A stretch of DNA of 9,733 bases from Clostridium sp. UBA5530 (lineage in GTDB: Bacteria > Bacillota > Clostridia > Clostridiales > Clostridiaceae): the NCBI GenBank assembly GCA_002423705.1, contig DINW01000036.1, positions 9,365-19,097 of the forward strand. The letters run 5' to 3'. This document shows positions 1 through 6,522 of the stretch, piece by piece (positions within the stretch are counted from its first letter, which is position 1; the number at the start of each line of letters is the position of its first letter). The notes under the pieces are model-generated. The model worked only from the letters and a program-made list of their open reading frames with translations. It ran no database searches and was not told the DNA's origin. Position numbers and translations under genes: made by a program.

Positions 1-228
1 ATGACAGGAAAATCCTCAATAAACCCAAGACAAATAGACACTATCCATGAAGTATATGCACCAAGAGAAGAAGAGATAATTCATGCTGAAAGAGTGTTAA
101 AGGCCATGGAAGAAGCTAAGAAAGAGGGAAAAGGAGTATTTTCTCTTGATGGTAAAATGGTGGATGCACCTATTATAAATAGAGCCAAGAAAACTGTAAG
201 CTTAGCAAAGACCTTAGGTCTCATTTAA
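1..228 (+). CDS. citE: Citrate lyase beta subunit CitE, C-terminal part only
   Basis: Last 75 codons of citrate lyase beta subunit, the citryl-ACP lyase that releases oxaloacetate and leaves acetyl-ACP in anaerobic citrate fermentation. The fragment opens with TGKSSINPRQI, followed by IHEVYAP and then KGVFSLDGKMVDAPII, the typical C-terminal run of the CitE/HpcH aldolase family. The ATG at base 1 matches an internal residue of the family, so the true start lies upstream of the window and the gene is cut by the edge, not naturally short. The stop is 39 bases before citF, which supports one operon. The acyl carrier gene citD is not visible and would be expected upstream. Identification is firm because both the sequence and the following citF agree. 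Confidence 0.93.
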   Translation: MTGKSSINPRQIDTIHEVYAPREEEIIHAERVLKAMEEAKKEGKGVFSLDGKMVDAPIINRAKKTVSLAKTLGLI

Positions 229-267
229 AGTAGTTGGGAAAACCATAGAAAAGGTGGGATTATTACT

Positions 268-1812
268 ATGAAAAATTCAGTAGGAAGAGAAGTGCCATAC
301 TATATAGAAGGATATGGAGAAGTAATACCATTTCAAGGAGAAGATAAAAATCCTATTGTGAAACCAAAGACCACAATAAAAGAAAGTGCAGTAGGTCCAA
401 GAGATGTAAAACTTTTAAGTTCTATAGAAGAGGCTCTAGATAAGTTAGAATTAAAAGATGGTATGACAATTTCTTTCCATCATCATTTGAGAAATGGAGA
501 CTATGTTTTAAACATGGTTATGGAGGAAATAGCAAAAAGAGAAATAAAAGACTTAACAGTAGTTGCAAGTTCAATATTTCCATGTCATGAACCATTAGTA
601 AAATATATTAGAGAAGGTGTAGTTACAGGGATAATAGCTTCTTATATATCAGGCCCAGTAGCTAAGGCAATCTCTAAAGGGGAATTAAAGAAACCAGCAA
701 TAATGCAAACTCATGGAGGAAGAGGAAGAGCCATAGAAAGTGGAGATGTTCATATAGATGTAGCCTTTGTAGCTTCTCCATGTAGTGATGATTATGGTAA
801 CATAAATGGCCTATATGGACCATCAGCTTGTGGAGCTTTAGGCTATGCAGTGGCAGATTGCCTATATGGAGATAAGGTAGTGGCAATAACAGACAACTTA
901 GTGTCCTATCCTAATTGTCCAATAGATATAGATGAAACTAATATAGATTATGTGGTAAAGGTAGACTCCATAGGAAATCCAGAAGGAATAGTATCAGGAA
1001 CTACTAAAATAACTAAAGATCCAGTAGGATTAAAAATTGCAAAGATGGCATCAGAAGTTATGAAGGCTTCAGGATTAGTTAAGTATGGATTATCATTTCA
1101 AACAGGAGCAGGTGGAATATCATTAGCTGTTGCAGAAGAATTAAAGGAAATAATGAGAAAAGAACACATAAAGGGTAGCTTTGCTTCAGGTGGAATCACT
1201 GGATATATAGTGGACATGTTTGAAGAAGGCCTATTTAACAGTTTGTTCGATGTACAATGTTTTGATTTAAAAGCTGTTGAATCCTTAAGAAAGAATGAAA
1301 GACATCAACCTATGTCAGCATCCATGTATGGAAATCCACATAACAAGGGAGCCGTAGTAAATAAGCTAGATATAGTTATACTAGGGGCAACAGAAATAGA
1401 TACAGACTTTAATGTGAATGTAACTACAGGTTCTGATGGAGTGATAATGGGAGGATCTGGCGGACATAGTGATACAGCAGCTGGAGCAAAACTTACAATA
1501 ATAGTATCAAACCTTGTTAAAGCTAGACTTCCAGTAATAAAGGATAAAGTAACTACAGTAACAACTCCAGGAGAAAGTATAGATGTGTTGGTTACTGAAA
1601 GAGGAGTAGCGATAAATCCAAAGCGTAAGGATTTAATAGAAGCTATGAAGAACACAAATCTGAAGGTATTGACTATAGAAGAGCTTAAGGAAAAAGCAGA
1701 AGAACTTACAGGAAAACCAAGGGCATTAGAACTATCGGAGGACGTAGTTGCTATTGTAGAATATAGAGATGGTACAGTGATAGACGTAGTTAAAAAAGTA
1801 GTCATGGAATAA
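268..1812 (+). CDS. citF: Citrate lyase alpha subunit CitF (citrate:acetyl-ACP transferase)
   Basis: Complete 514-residue alpha subunit, close to the usual length of about 510. It swaps the acetyl group on the acyl carrier subunit for citrate, making citryl-ACP for CitE. Family landmarks in order are DGMTISFHHHLRNGD (about residues 64-78), HGGRGRAIESG, DVAFVASPCSDDYGNINGL, a QTGAGGISLAV run, FASGGITGYIVD, and the C-terminal FNVNVTTGSDGV and GGSGGHSDTAAGA segments. The last residues (VEYRDGTVIDVVKKV) also match the family end. The start has a good AGGTGGG ribosome site nine bases upstream. No frameshift or missing block is apparent. The cytoplasmic CitDEF complex needs the prosthetic group made by citX and citG downstream. 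Confidence 0.97.
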   Translation: MKNSVGREVPYYIEGYGEVIPFQGEDKNPIVKPKTTIKESAVGPRDVKLLSSIEEALDKLELKDGMTISFHHHLRNGDYVLNMVMEEIAKREIKDLTVVASSIFPCHEPLVKYIREGVVTGIIASYISGPVAKAISKGELKKPAIMQTHGGRGRAIESGDVHIDVAFVASPCSDDYGNINGLYGPSACGALGYAVADCLYGDKVVAITDNLVSYPNCPIDIDETNIDYVVKVDSIGNPEGIVSGTTKITKDPVGLKIAKMASEVMKASGLVKYGLSFQTGAGGISLAVAEELKEIMRKEHIKGSFASGGITGYIVDMFEEGLFNSLFDVQCFDLKAVESLRKNERHQPMSASMYGNPHNKGAVVNKLDIVILGATEIDTDFNVNVTTGSDGVIMGGSGGHSDTAAGAKLTIIVSNLVKARLPVIKDKVTTVTTPGESIDVLVTERGVAINPKRKDLIEAMKNTNLKVLTIEELKEKAEELTGKPRALELSEDVVAIVEYRDGTVIDVVKKVVME

Positions 1813-1814
1813 AA

Positions 1815-1843
1815 AATTGGAGGGGCATATTGCTCCTCCAATT
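1815..1843. terminator. Intercistronic hairpin between citF and citC
   Basis: A 12-base-pair stem (1815-1826 with 1832-1843, one G-T wobble) and a five-base loop begin three bases after the citF stop. On the plus strand it is followed only by a broken T run (GTATTTAT), so it is more likely a partial terminator or an mRNA-stabilising hairpin than a full stop. On the minus strand the T run is better, but no gene on that strand needs it. Confidence 0.6.
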
Positions 1844-1870
1844 GTATTTATAGCTATGATTTAGTATAAT
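1842..1870 (+). promoter_or_regulatory. Possible secondary promoter for citCXG
   Basis: A perfect TATAAT (1865-1870) lies 17 bases downstream of TTGTAT (1842-1847), which matches the -35 consensus only at TTG. It sits between the hairpin after citF and citC, and would allow the maturation genes to be expressed apart from the structural genes. In such A+T-rich DNA a chance match is quite possible, so this is tentative. Confidence 0.35.
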
Positions 1871-1901
1871 ATGTGATAGGAATATTGTAATATAATGGTA
1901 C

Positions 1902-1907
1902 GAGGTG
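1902..1907 (+). promoter_or_regulatory. Ribosome binding site that sets the citC start at 1913
   Basis: GAGGTG lies five bases before the ATG at 1913. The in-frame ATG at 1895 has no comparable site (an AGG lies 14 bases away) and overlaps a TATAAT-like stretch, so 1913 is preferred. Confidence 0.6.
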
Positions 1908-1912
1908 TGGAT

Positions 1913-2956
1913 ATGTACGGCTTAGATATTGAGATAGTGGATATAGAAAATAACAAAGAAAGAAAAGAAGTTGAGGAATTTTTACAAAGATTTCAACTGC
2001 AATATGAAAAGGACATAGACTTTACTTTAGTGGCTAGGGAACAAGGGAGAATTATAGCTACATCCTCTAAGGCAAAAAATATAATAAAAGCCTTTGCCAT
2101 AGAAGAAAAATATAGAGGACAGGGCATAAGTGCCGCTTTGATAACTAAAATCATCGATAAGATGTTTGACCAAGGAATATATCATAGCTTTATATTTACT
2201 AAGCCTGAAAATGTACAAATATTTTCAGGGTTAAATTATAAGCTTATACATAGTACAGAAAAAGCAGCTCTTTTAGAAAATGGAATATATGATATAAACT
2301 CATATTTAAATAAAGTTATAAAGGAAAACAATATAGATGTGACAGTATCTAGAGGTGCAATAGTTATGAATTGCAATCCCTTTACTAAAGGACATGAATT
2401 TTTAATAGAAAAAGCTTCCAAGGAATTGGAAGAAGTGATAATATTTATAGTGGAAGAGGATAAATCTGATTTTTCCTTTGCAACAAGATATAAATTAGTA
2501 AAAGAAGGAGTCAGTCATCTTAAAAATGTAAAAGTTATTAAGGGTGGAGAATATATAATATCCCAAGCTACATTTCCATCTTACTTTTTAAAAAAGGAAG
2601 ATGACAAGCTTAAGGTATATACAGAGATGGATGCAGGGATATTCGGAAAATATTTTTGTAGCCAACTGAACATAAATGTAAGGTATTTAGGACAAGAACC
2701 AAATTGTATAGTTACAAATGCATATAATAATACTCTAATTAAAGAACTAAAGAAATATGGAGTAGAAGTTAGAATCATTGAAAGAATGAAAAAGGATGAA
2801 ACTATAATAAGTGCATCCAAGGTGAGAAACCTTATAAAAGATGAACAATACTGGGCTATAGAAGGATTGGTACCTAAAGTTACATGGGACTTTCTTAATA
2901 CATCACAAGGAAAGGAGACAATGAGGAAGATTAGAGAAAAATCTTCTTTAGATTAG
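1913..2956 (+). CDS. citC: [Citrate (pro-3S)-lyase] ligase CitC
   Basis: Acetate:citrate lyase ligase, which uses ATP and acetate to acetylate the thiol of the prosthetic group and so activates citrate lyase. The 347-residue product has the two expected parts. An N-terminal GNAT-like domain carries KYRGQGISAALI near residues 66-77. A nucleotidyltransferase domain has the HIGH-type motif NPFTKGH near residues 155-161 and an ISASKVR motif near residues 298-304, equivalent to the ISST(x)R signature of these adenylyl-transferring enzymes. The 347-residue length is ordinary for CitC. It lies 100 bases after citF, across a hairpin, and ends one base before citX. Starting at 1895 instead would add six residues with no good ribosome site. 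Confidence 0.95.
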   Translation: MYGLDIEIVDIENNKERKEVEEFLQRFQLQYEKDIDFTLVAREQGRIIATSSKAKNIIKAFAIEEKYRGQGISAALITKIIDKMFDQGIYHSFIFTKPENVQIFSGLNYKLIHSTEKAALLENGIYDINSYLNKVIKENNIDVTVSRGAIVMNCNPFTKGHEFLIEKASKELEEVIIFIVEEDKSDFSFATRYKLVKEGVSHLKNVKVIKGGEYIISQATFPSYFLKKEDDKLKVYTEMDAGIFGKYFCSQLNINVRYLGQEPNCIVTNAYNNTLIKELKKYGVEVRIIERMKKDETIISASKVRNLIKDEQYWAIEGLVPKVTWDFLNTSQGKETMRKIREKSSLD

Positions 2957-2957
2957 A

Positions 2958-3470
2958 ATGTCATATACTGCAGAAGATATTTTAAAAGAAAGAGAAAAAA
3001 GAGTAGAGATACAAAACAAATTAATGGATAAATTTAATAAGACATTGGTATGTTTAAAGGTTAATTTTCCAGGGGTTAATAAAGAAAATGAACTTTCTAC
3101 AGCCATATTTAATGATGTAAGTGCTGATTTAGAAGCTAAGTTTTCAAATAAGCTTCTACTGAAATTATTTAGAATAACTGCCGAGGGACTTACAGAAATA
3201 TTTATTATAGATGAGGAATCCTTGACGGTTAAAGAAGGAACATTAAATATAGAAGAGACACATCCTTTAGGTAGATTCACTGATATAGATGTGTATAACC
3301 CAAGAACCAAAGAAAGTATTTCTAGAAGACAGTTAGGATATAGTCCTCGAAAGTGCTATATCTGTGAAAATTCAGCTTATGAATGTGTGAGAAGTGCTAA
3401 GCATACTTACAATGAAATAGTAGAAGCTATGAAAAAAACATACAGCGAGTATAGAGGGAGCATTAAATGA
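2958..3470 (+). CDS. citX: Holo-ACP synthase CitX (apo-citrate lyase phosphoribosyl-dephospho-CoA transferase)
   Basis: 170-residue enzyme that transfers the phosphoribosyl-dephospho-CoA group to a serine of the citrate lyase acyl carrier subunit. Recognisable stretches are the N-terminal EREKRVEIQNKL, VNFPG near residues 36-40, and the strong C-terminal block GRFTDIDVYNP, SRRQLGYSPRKCYIC and CVRSAKHTY. These hold the family's paired cysteines and the R and H residues. It starts one base after the citC stop and has no clear ribosome site of its own, so translation is probably coupled to citC. Its last four bases overlap citG (ATGA). It is slightly shorter than the enterobacterial form but appears complete. 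Confidence 0.93.
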   Translation: MSYTAEDILKEREKRVEIQNKLMDKFNKTLVCLKVNFPGVNKENELSTAIFNDVSADLEAKFSNKLLLKLFRITAEGLTEIFIIDEESLTVKEGTLNIEETHPLGRFTDIDVYNPRTKESISRRQLGYSPRKCYICENSAYECVRSAKHTYNEIVEAMKKTYSEYRGSIK

Positions 3471-4324
3471 AGCTAGAGATTAAAGAAAGGGATATGCCGT
3501 TTATTTTAAGCGAATTGGCATTAAAAGCTATATTATATGAGGTTGCGTCATATCCAACTCCAGGCTTAGTATCACCCATATCATCTGGAATCCACAAGGA
3601 TATGGATTATTTTACATTTATAGATAGTGCAGTGGCATTAAATAGATTCTTTATAGAAACTGTAGAAATAGCCATGAAAGAAGAAGATTACAAAGAGCTT
3701 TTTCAAAAGATTAGAATGGTAGGTATGGATGCTGAAAAACATATGCTTAAAGCTACTTATGGGGCAAATACTCATAAGGGATTGATATTTATTATGATCA
3801 TTGCTTTGGGGGCAACTACATTATCATTGAGAAAAGAAAAGAATTTTTCAAGTATAAGATCAGGAATAAAAGCCATGACAGAAGGTATAGTACATAGGGA
3901 ATTAGTAAATTTAGATTGCAATAAGAAGCTGAGCTATGGAGAAAAAATATATATAAAATATGGAATTCCAGGAATAAGAGAAGAAGTAGAAAGTGGATTA
4001 CCTATAATATTTGATTATAGTCTGCCCCTATATAGTGGAAATAAGTCCCTTTCAAAGAATGATAATATAATACATACCCTTATAGGAATAATGAGCAAAT
4101 GCGATGATACTACTTTGCTTCATAGAAATCCTATTGACACCCTTGAATATGTTAAAACTAAGGCTAAGGAAGCCATGGACTTAGGTGGTATGAATACTGA
4201 ATTGGGAAAAAAGGCAATATTGGAGATGGATGAAGAGTTTATGAAATTAGACATTAGCCCTGGAGGCAGTGCAGATTTAGTAGCAATGACCATATTTTTC
4301 TATGAAGTAAAGAAATTATTTTAA
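3467..4324 (+). CDS. citG: Triphosphoribosyl-dephospho-CoA synthase CitG
   Basis: 285-residue enzyme that joins dephospho-CoA to ATP, releasing adenine, to make the prosthetic group precursor used by CitX. Motifs seen are SYPTPGLVSPISSGIHKDMD with TF following (about residues 28-51), GANTHKGLIF (near residue 100), a CDDTTLLHR segment, and the C-terminal SPGGSADLVAM signature. Length agrees with stand-alone CitG proteins of about 290 residues. The start codon overlaps the citX stop as ATGA, and GAGGGAG lies six bases upstream, so translational coupling is likely. In some lactic acid bacteria CitX and CitG are fused; here they are separate. Confidence 0.95.
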   Translation: MKLEIKERDMPFILSELALKAILYEVASYPTPGLVSPISSGIHKDMDYFTFIDSAVALNRFFIETVEIAMKEEDYKELFQKIRMVGMDAEKHMLKATYGANTHKGLIFIMIIALGATTLSLRKEKNFSSIRSGIKAMTEGIVHRELVNLDCNKKLSYGEKIYIKYGIPGIREEVESGLPIIFDYSLPLYSGNKSLSKNDNIIHTLIGIMSKCDDTTLLHRNPIDTLEYVKTKAKEAMDLGGMNTELGKKAILEMDEEFMKLDISPGGSADLVAMTIFFYEVKKLF

Positions 4325-4332
4325 GTTAATAA

Positions 4333-4339
4333 AAAAGGA
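4333..4339 (+). promoter_or_regulatory. Ribosome binding site favouring the GTG start at 4349
   Basis: AAAAGGA ends one base before... the ATG at 4340, too close to serve it, but nine bases before an in-frame GTG at 4349. The GTG is therefore the better start of the TPR gene. Confidence 0.55.
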
Positions 4340-4348
4340 ATGATATTT

Positions 4349-5074
4349 GTGGATAAGAAAACTAGAAATAAACTTATTATTTTTTTAGTCTTAGCGATTA
4401 TAGGTATAGGAGTAATAAGTTATGAGTATTTTCAAAATAGATATAGAACACAGGCTTTAAAGGAACAATATAAAGTAGAACTTGAAGAAAAGGAACAGGA
4501 AGAGGCAAAGAAAAAGGAAGAAGAAAAAAAGAAGGATCAAGAGAAAAAAGAAAGAGAAGCTATAGAGAACACTAAATGTGATGAGGCAGAAGGCCTTTTG
4601 TTTAGTGAGGATAAAGATAAATATAATAAAGTTATAAACATAACTACAGAGGTTATAAGCAAATACCCAGATAGTAAGAGAGCATATACCATAAGAGGAA
4701 GAGCCTATGGGTTTTCAGCCAATGTGGTATCTTCCAATAAAGATAGAGCTATGGAAGATTTAGACAAGGCCTTAGAAATAGATAGCCAATATGGTTATGG
4801 GAGATTCAATAAAGCATTGGTATTAGAGCTCTTTGGACATTATGATGAATCCCTTAAGTGGTATGATAAGGCCATAGAAGTAGAACCAGACTATCCATGG
4901 AGTCACTTTGGAAAGGCTTCCATATATGGAAGAAAGGGAGATATTAACAATACAGTAATAAATTTAAAGGAGGCTATAAGATTAAAGCCTTCTGTTAAAG
5001 AAGTTGCCAAAGAGGAGCATGACTTTGATAATGTTAGACAGTATAAAGAGTTTCAAGATTTAATCAAGGAATAA
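4349..5074 (+). CDS. Membrane-anchored tetratricopeptide repeat protein
   Basis: 241-residue protein of unknown exact role. A basic start (MDKKTRNK) precedes one hydrophobic segment of roughly residues 9-24, read as an uncleaved signal anchor. Next comes a highly charged Glu/Lys stretch (about residues 33-75), probably helical and coiled-coil. The rest is TPR-like: helix pairs with the typical A/Y/G spacing, for example RAYTIRGRAYG, DKALEIDSQYGYGRFNKALV and DKAIEVEPDYPWSHFGKASI, giving about three repeats, the last one ending in LKEAIRLKPS. TPRs bind partner proteins, so a scaffold role outside the membrane is plausible but inferred. It follows citG by 24 bases on the same strand and may be co-transcribed, though no link to citrate metabolism can be seen. 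Confidence 0.75.
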   Translation: MDKKTRNKLIIFLVLAIIGIGVISYEYFQNRYRTQALKEQYKVELEEKEQEEAKKKEEEKKKDQEKKEREAIENTKCDEAEGLLFSEDKDKYNKVINITTEVISKYPDSKRAYTIRGRAYGFSANVVSSNKDRAMEDLDKALEIDSQYGYGRFNKALVLELFGHYDESLKWYDKAIEVEPDYPWSHFGKASIYGRKGDINNTVINLKEAIRLKPSVKEVAKEEHDFDNVRQYKEFQDLIKE

Positions 5075-5076
5075 AT

Positions 5077-5099
5077 TTAATTCTATTTTTTAGAATTAA
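5077..5099. repeat. Perfect 9-bp inverted repeat after the TPR gene
   Basis: TTAATTCTA and TAGAATTAA are separated by five T residues, two bases after the TPR stop. The stem is almost all A/T and has no T tract after it, so it is a poor terminator. It could be a weak hairpin or a protein site, or chance in A+T-rich DNA. Confidence 0.4.
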
Positions 5100-5115
5100 G
5101 AGAGGAAAAGTTCAA

Positions 5116-5737
5116 ATGCTTTATTTAATATTGATAGTGGTGATGATATTTTTCTATAGGATATTAGAATACATTTTTGAAAAATTATTTCCTAAGCTAG
5201 GCAAAGATCAATTATGGGCAACTGAAGGCTATTATTTATGGGGATTAGTGCTATTTATCATATATTTTATTGTAAAACCTAATGACTACATAATGAAAAT
5301 ACCTATAAATAATAAAAATAGAATCATGTTTATATTGGCTTTTATGATAAGTACAATTTTTATTTGTATTAAAGATTCTAATGTTTATTATCCTAAAAAA
5401 CTAGCAGATTAAAATGCTTCCATTATGATGTAGTGCAGCGTATTTTGAAGAAGTGGCTTTTCGTGGTTTAATTTTACCTATGACAATTTATTTACTAGGA
5501 AACAGTTTTAGTGGGGCTATTTTATTAAATGGAATTGTTTTCATGCTTTTTCACTTAAATTATTGGTCCTTTAAAAAGAAAACTGCAAATATGTTTTTAG
5601 GTTTTTTGGCATTAGGACTATGTTTTAGCTATATAACTGTTACGACCCAATCTATCATTTACTCCATTTTATGTCATATCATAATAAATGGAGGCAATAC
5701 TCTTTATAGAAATTTCAATGTGAAGGTTAAAGCATAA
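5116..5737 (+). pseudogene. Broken CPBP (CAAX-type) intramembrane protease gene
   Basis: The two halves lie in different frames. The first (5116-5412, about 98 residues) has an AGAGGA ribosome site and about three hydrophobic segments. The second (open from 5429 to 5737) carries the three hallmarks of the CPBP/Abi glutamic-type membrane protease family: EEVAFRG (motif EExxxR, codons from 5447), FMLFH (FxxxH) and HIIIN (HxxxN). The break falls just before the first motif. Frame 1 stops at TAA 5410; in frame 2, TGA at 5426 blocks direct joining. At least two lesions are therefore needed, such as one indel plus one nonsense change. Family members act in protein processing, bacteriocin immunity or signalling. 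Separate small genes or a sequencing error cannot be excluded, but the GTG at 5453 lies within the EExxxR motif and is not a credible start. Confidence 0.75.
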
Positions 5738-5747
5738 TACTTATAAT

Positions 5748-6427
5748 ATGTACTTAGAAGAGGGTTTAGTATACATAATCCTCTAAATGAAATTTTAAAA
5801 TACGATTTTATATATCATTCAAATAAAATAGGAGGGAGTACCTTTACAACAGAGGAACCTCAGTTTTTATTTGAAAAGAATATAGTAATGGGAACTCATA
5901 CATTAGATGATGTCAAGGAAATGGTTAACTCTTTTTATACTTTTGATATGGTGTTAGATAAAATAGATGAAAAACTTACTTTAGAAATGATAAAACAATG
6001 GCATGGGAGTTTAATGTATAGAACAAGATTATATGATATGGGTTTAGTAGGAGTATTTAAAAAATATCAAAATAAAGTACTTGGTGCTGAATTTAATACA
6101 GTGAACCCATGGGGAGTAGAAGATAGATTAAATGAAATTATAGATAACTTTTATACCTTGAAGGAAATTACAATTTATGATATAGCAAGATTCCATTTTC
6201 AGTTTCAGCGAACACATCCATTTAAAGATGGTAATGGAAATATAGGAAGATTTATATATTTAAAGCAATTATTAGATAACAGATTGGACTTAAAATATAT
6301 GAATAGGGAATCAGCAGATGAATATAAAAAAGCCTTGGAAGAATCATCATGGAATAATGTTAAACCACTAGTTGATTATTTAGGAAAGCAGAAAGATTTC
6401 ATTAAAGAAAATGAAAGAATGTTTTAG
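5748..6427 (+). pseudogene. Fic-domain protein, N-terminally disrupted
   Basis: An intact-looking part can be read from ATG 5888 (179 residues). It contains the Fic core: ARFHFQFQRTHPFKDGNGNIGR, matching the HPFxDGNGRxGR catalytic loop except that the first Arg is Asn. The same frame, however, stays open upstream to 5747 and encodes clear Fic sequence without any start codon: NPLNEILKYDF, then SNKIGGSTFT. The latter matches the autoinhibitory motif (S/T)xxxE(G/N), with Gly in place of the key Glu. An ATG at 5748 in another frame runs only 12 codons to TAA 5784; adding one base near 5770-5777 would join it to the Fic frame. Active Fic enzymes attach AMP or similar groups to proteins. With a lost start or frame and a changed active site, this copy is probably decaying; translation from 5888 would give an enzyme without its inhibitory helix. 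Confidence 0.72.
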
Positions 6428-6464
6428 CTAGATTAGTTAAACTTGATTTTACGTATGCCCTTAG

Positions 6465-6496
6465 TAAAACTCCAGCATCTTTAGGCTGGAGTTTTA
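6465..6496. terminator. Bidirectional rho-independent terminator
   Basis: A perfect 12-bp stem (6465-6476 with 6485-6496, core CTCCAGC/GCTGGAG) and an eight-base loop lie between the convergent Fic remnant and the activator gene. The stem ends in TTTT on the plus strand and likewise on the minus strand because the outer arm is AAAA/TTTT, so it can end transcripts from both sides. Confidence 0.85.
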
Positions 6497-6522
6497 GTGC
6501 ATATAGACCTAGATAATTTTAT

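Noticed and set aside
1..3. ATG at base 1 as the start of a 75-residue protein
   Set aside because: The encoded sequence is the C-terminal part of CitE, so this Met is internal and the gene begins upstream of the window.
1305..1841. Long minus-strand open frame (178 codons) opposite citF
   Set aside because: It lies wholly over well-conserved CitF coding sequence, is rich in Ser/Thr/Ile/Val as expected for an antisense reading, and shows no recognisable domain.
1895..1897. ATG at 1895 as the citC start
   Set aside because: There is no properly spaced ribosome site, and the ATG at 1913 has GAGGTG five bases upstream.
2948..3310. Minus-strand open frame (120 codons) opposite citX
   Set aside because: Shadow of citX, with no ribosome site or family resemblance.
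5077..5099. Inverted repeat after the TPR gene as a terminator or as a fourth operator copy
   Set aside because: The stem is almost all A/T with no trailing T tract, and although the five-base spacer is similar, the arms (TTAATTCTA) do not match the TTGATA operator.
5453..5737. Independent 94-residue gene starting at GTG 5453
   Set aside because: The start would fall inside the EExxxR motif and remove its catalytic glutamates; the frame is better read as the second half of a broken CPBP gene.
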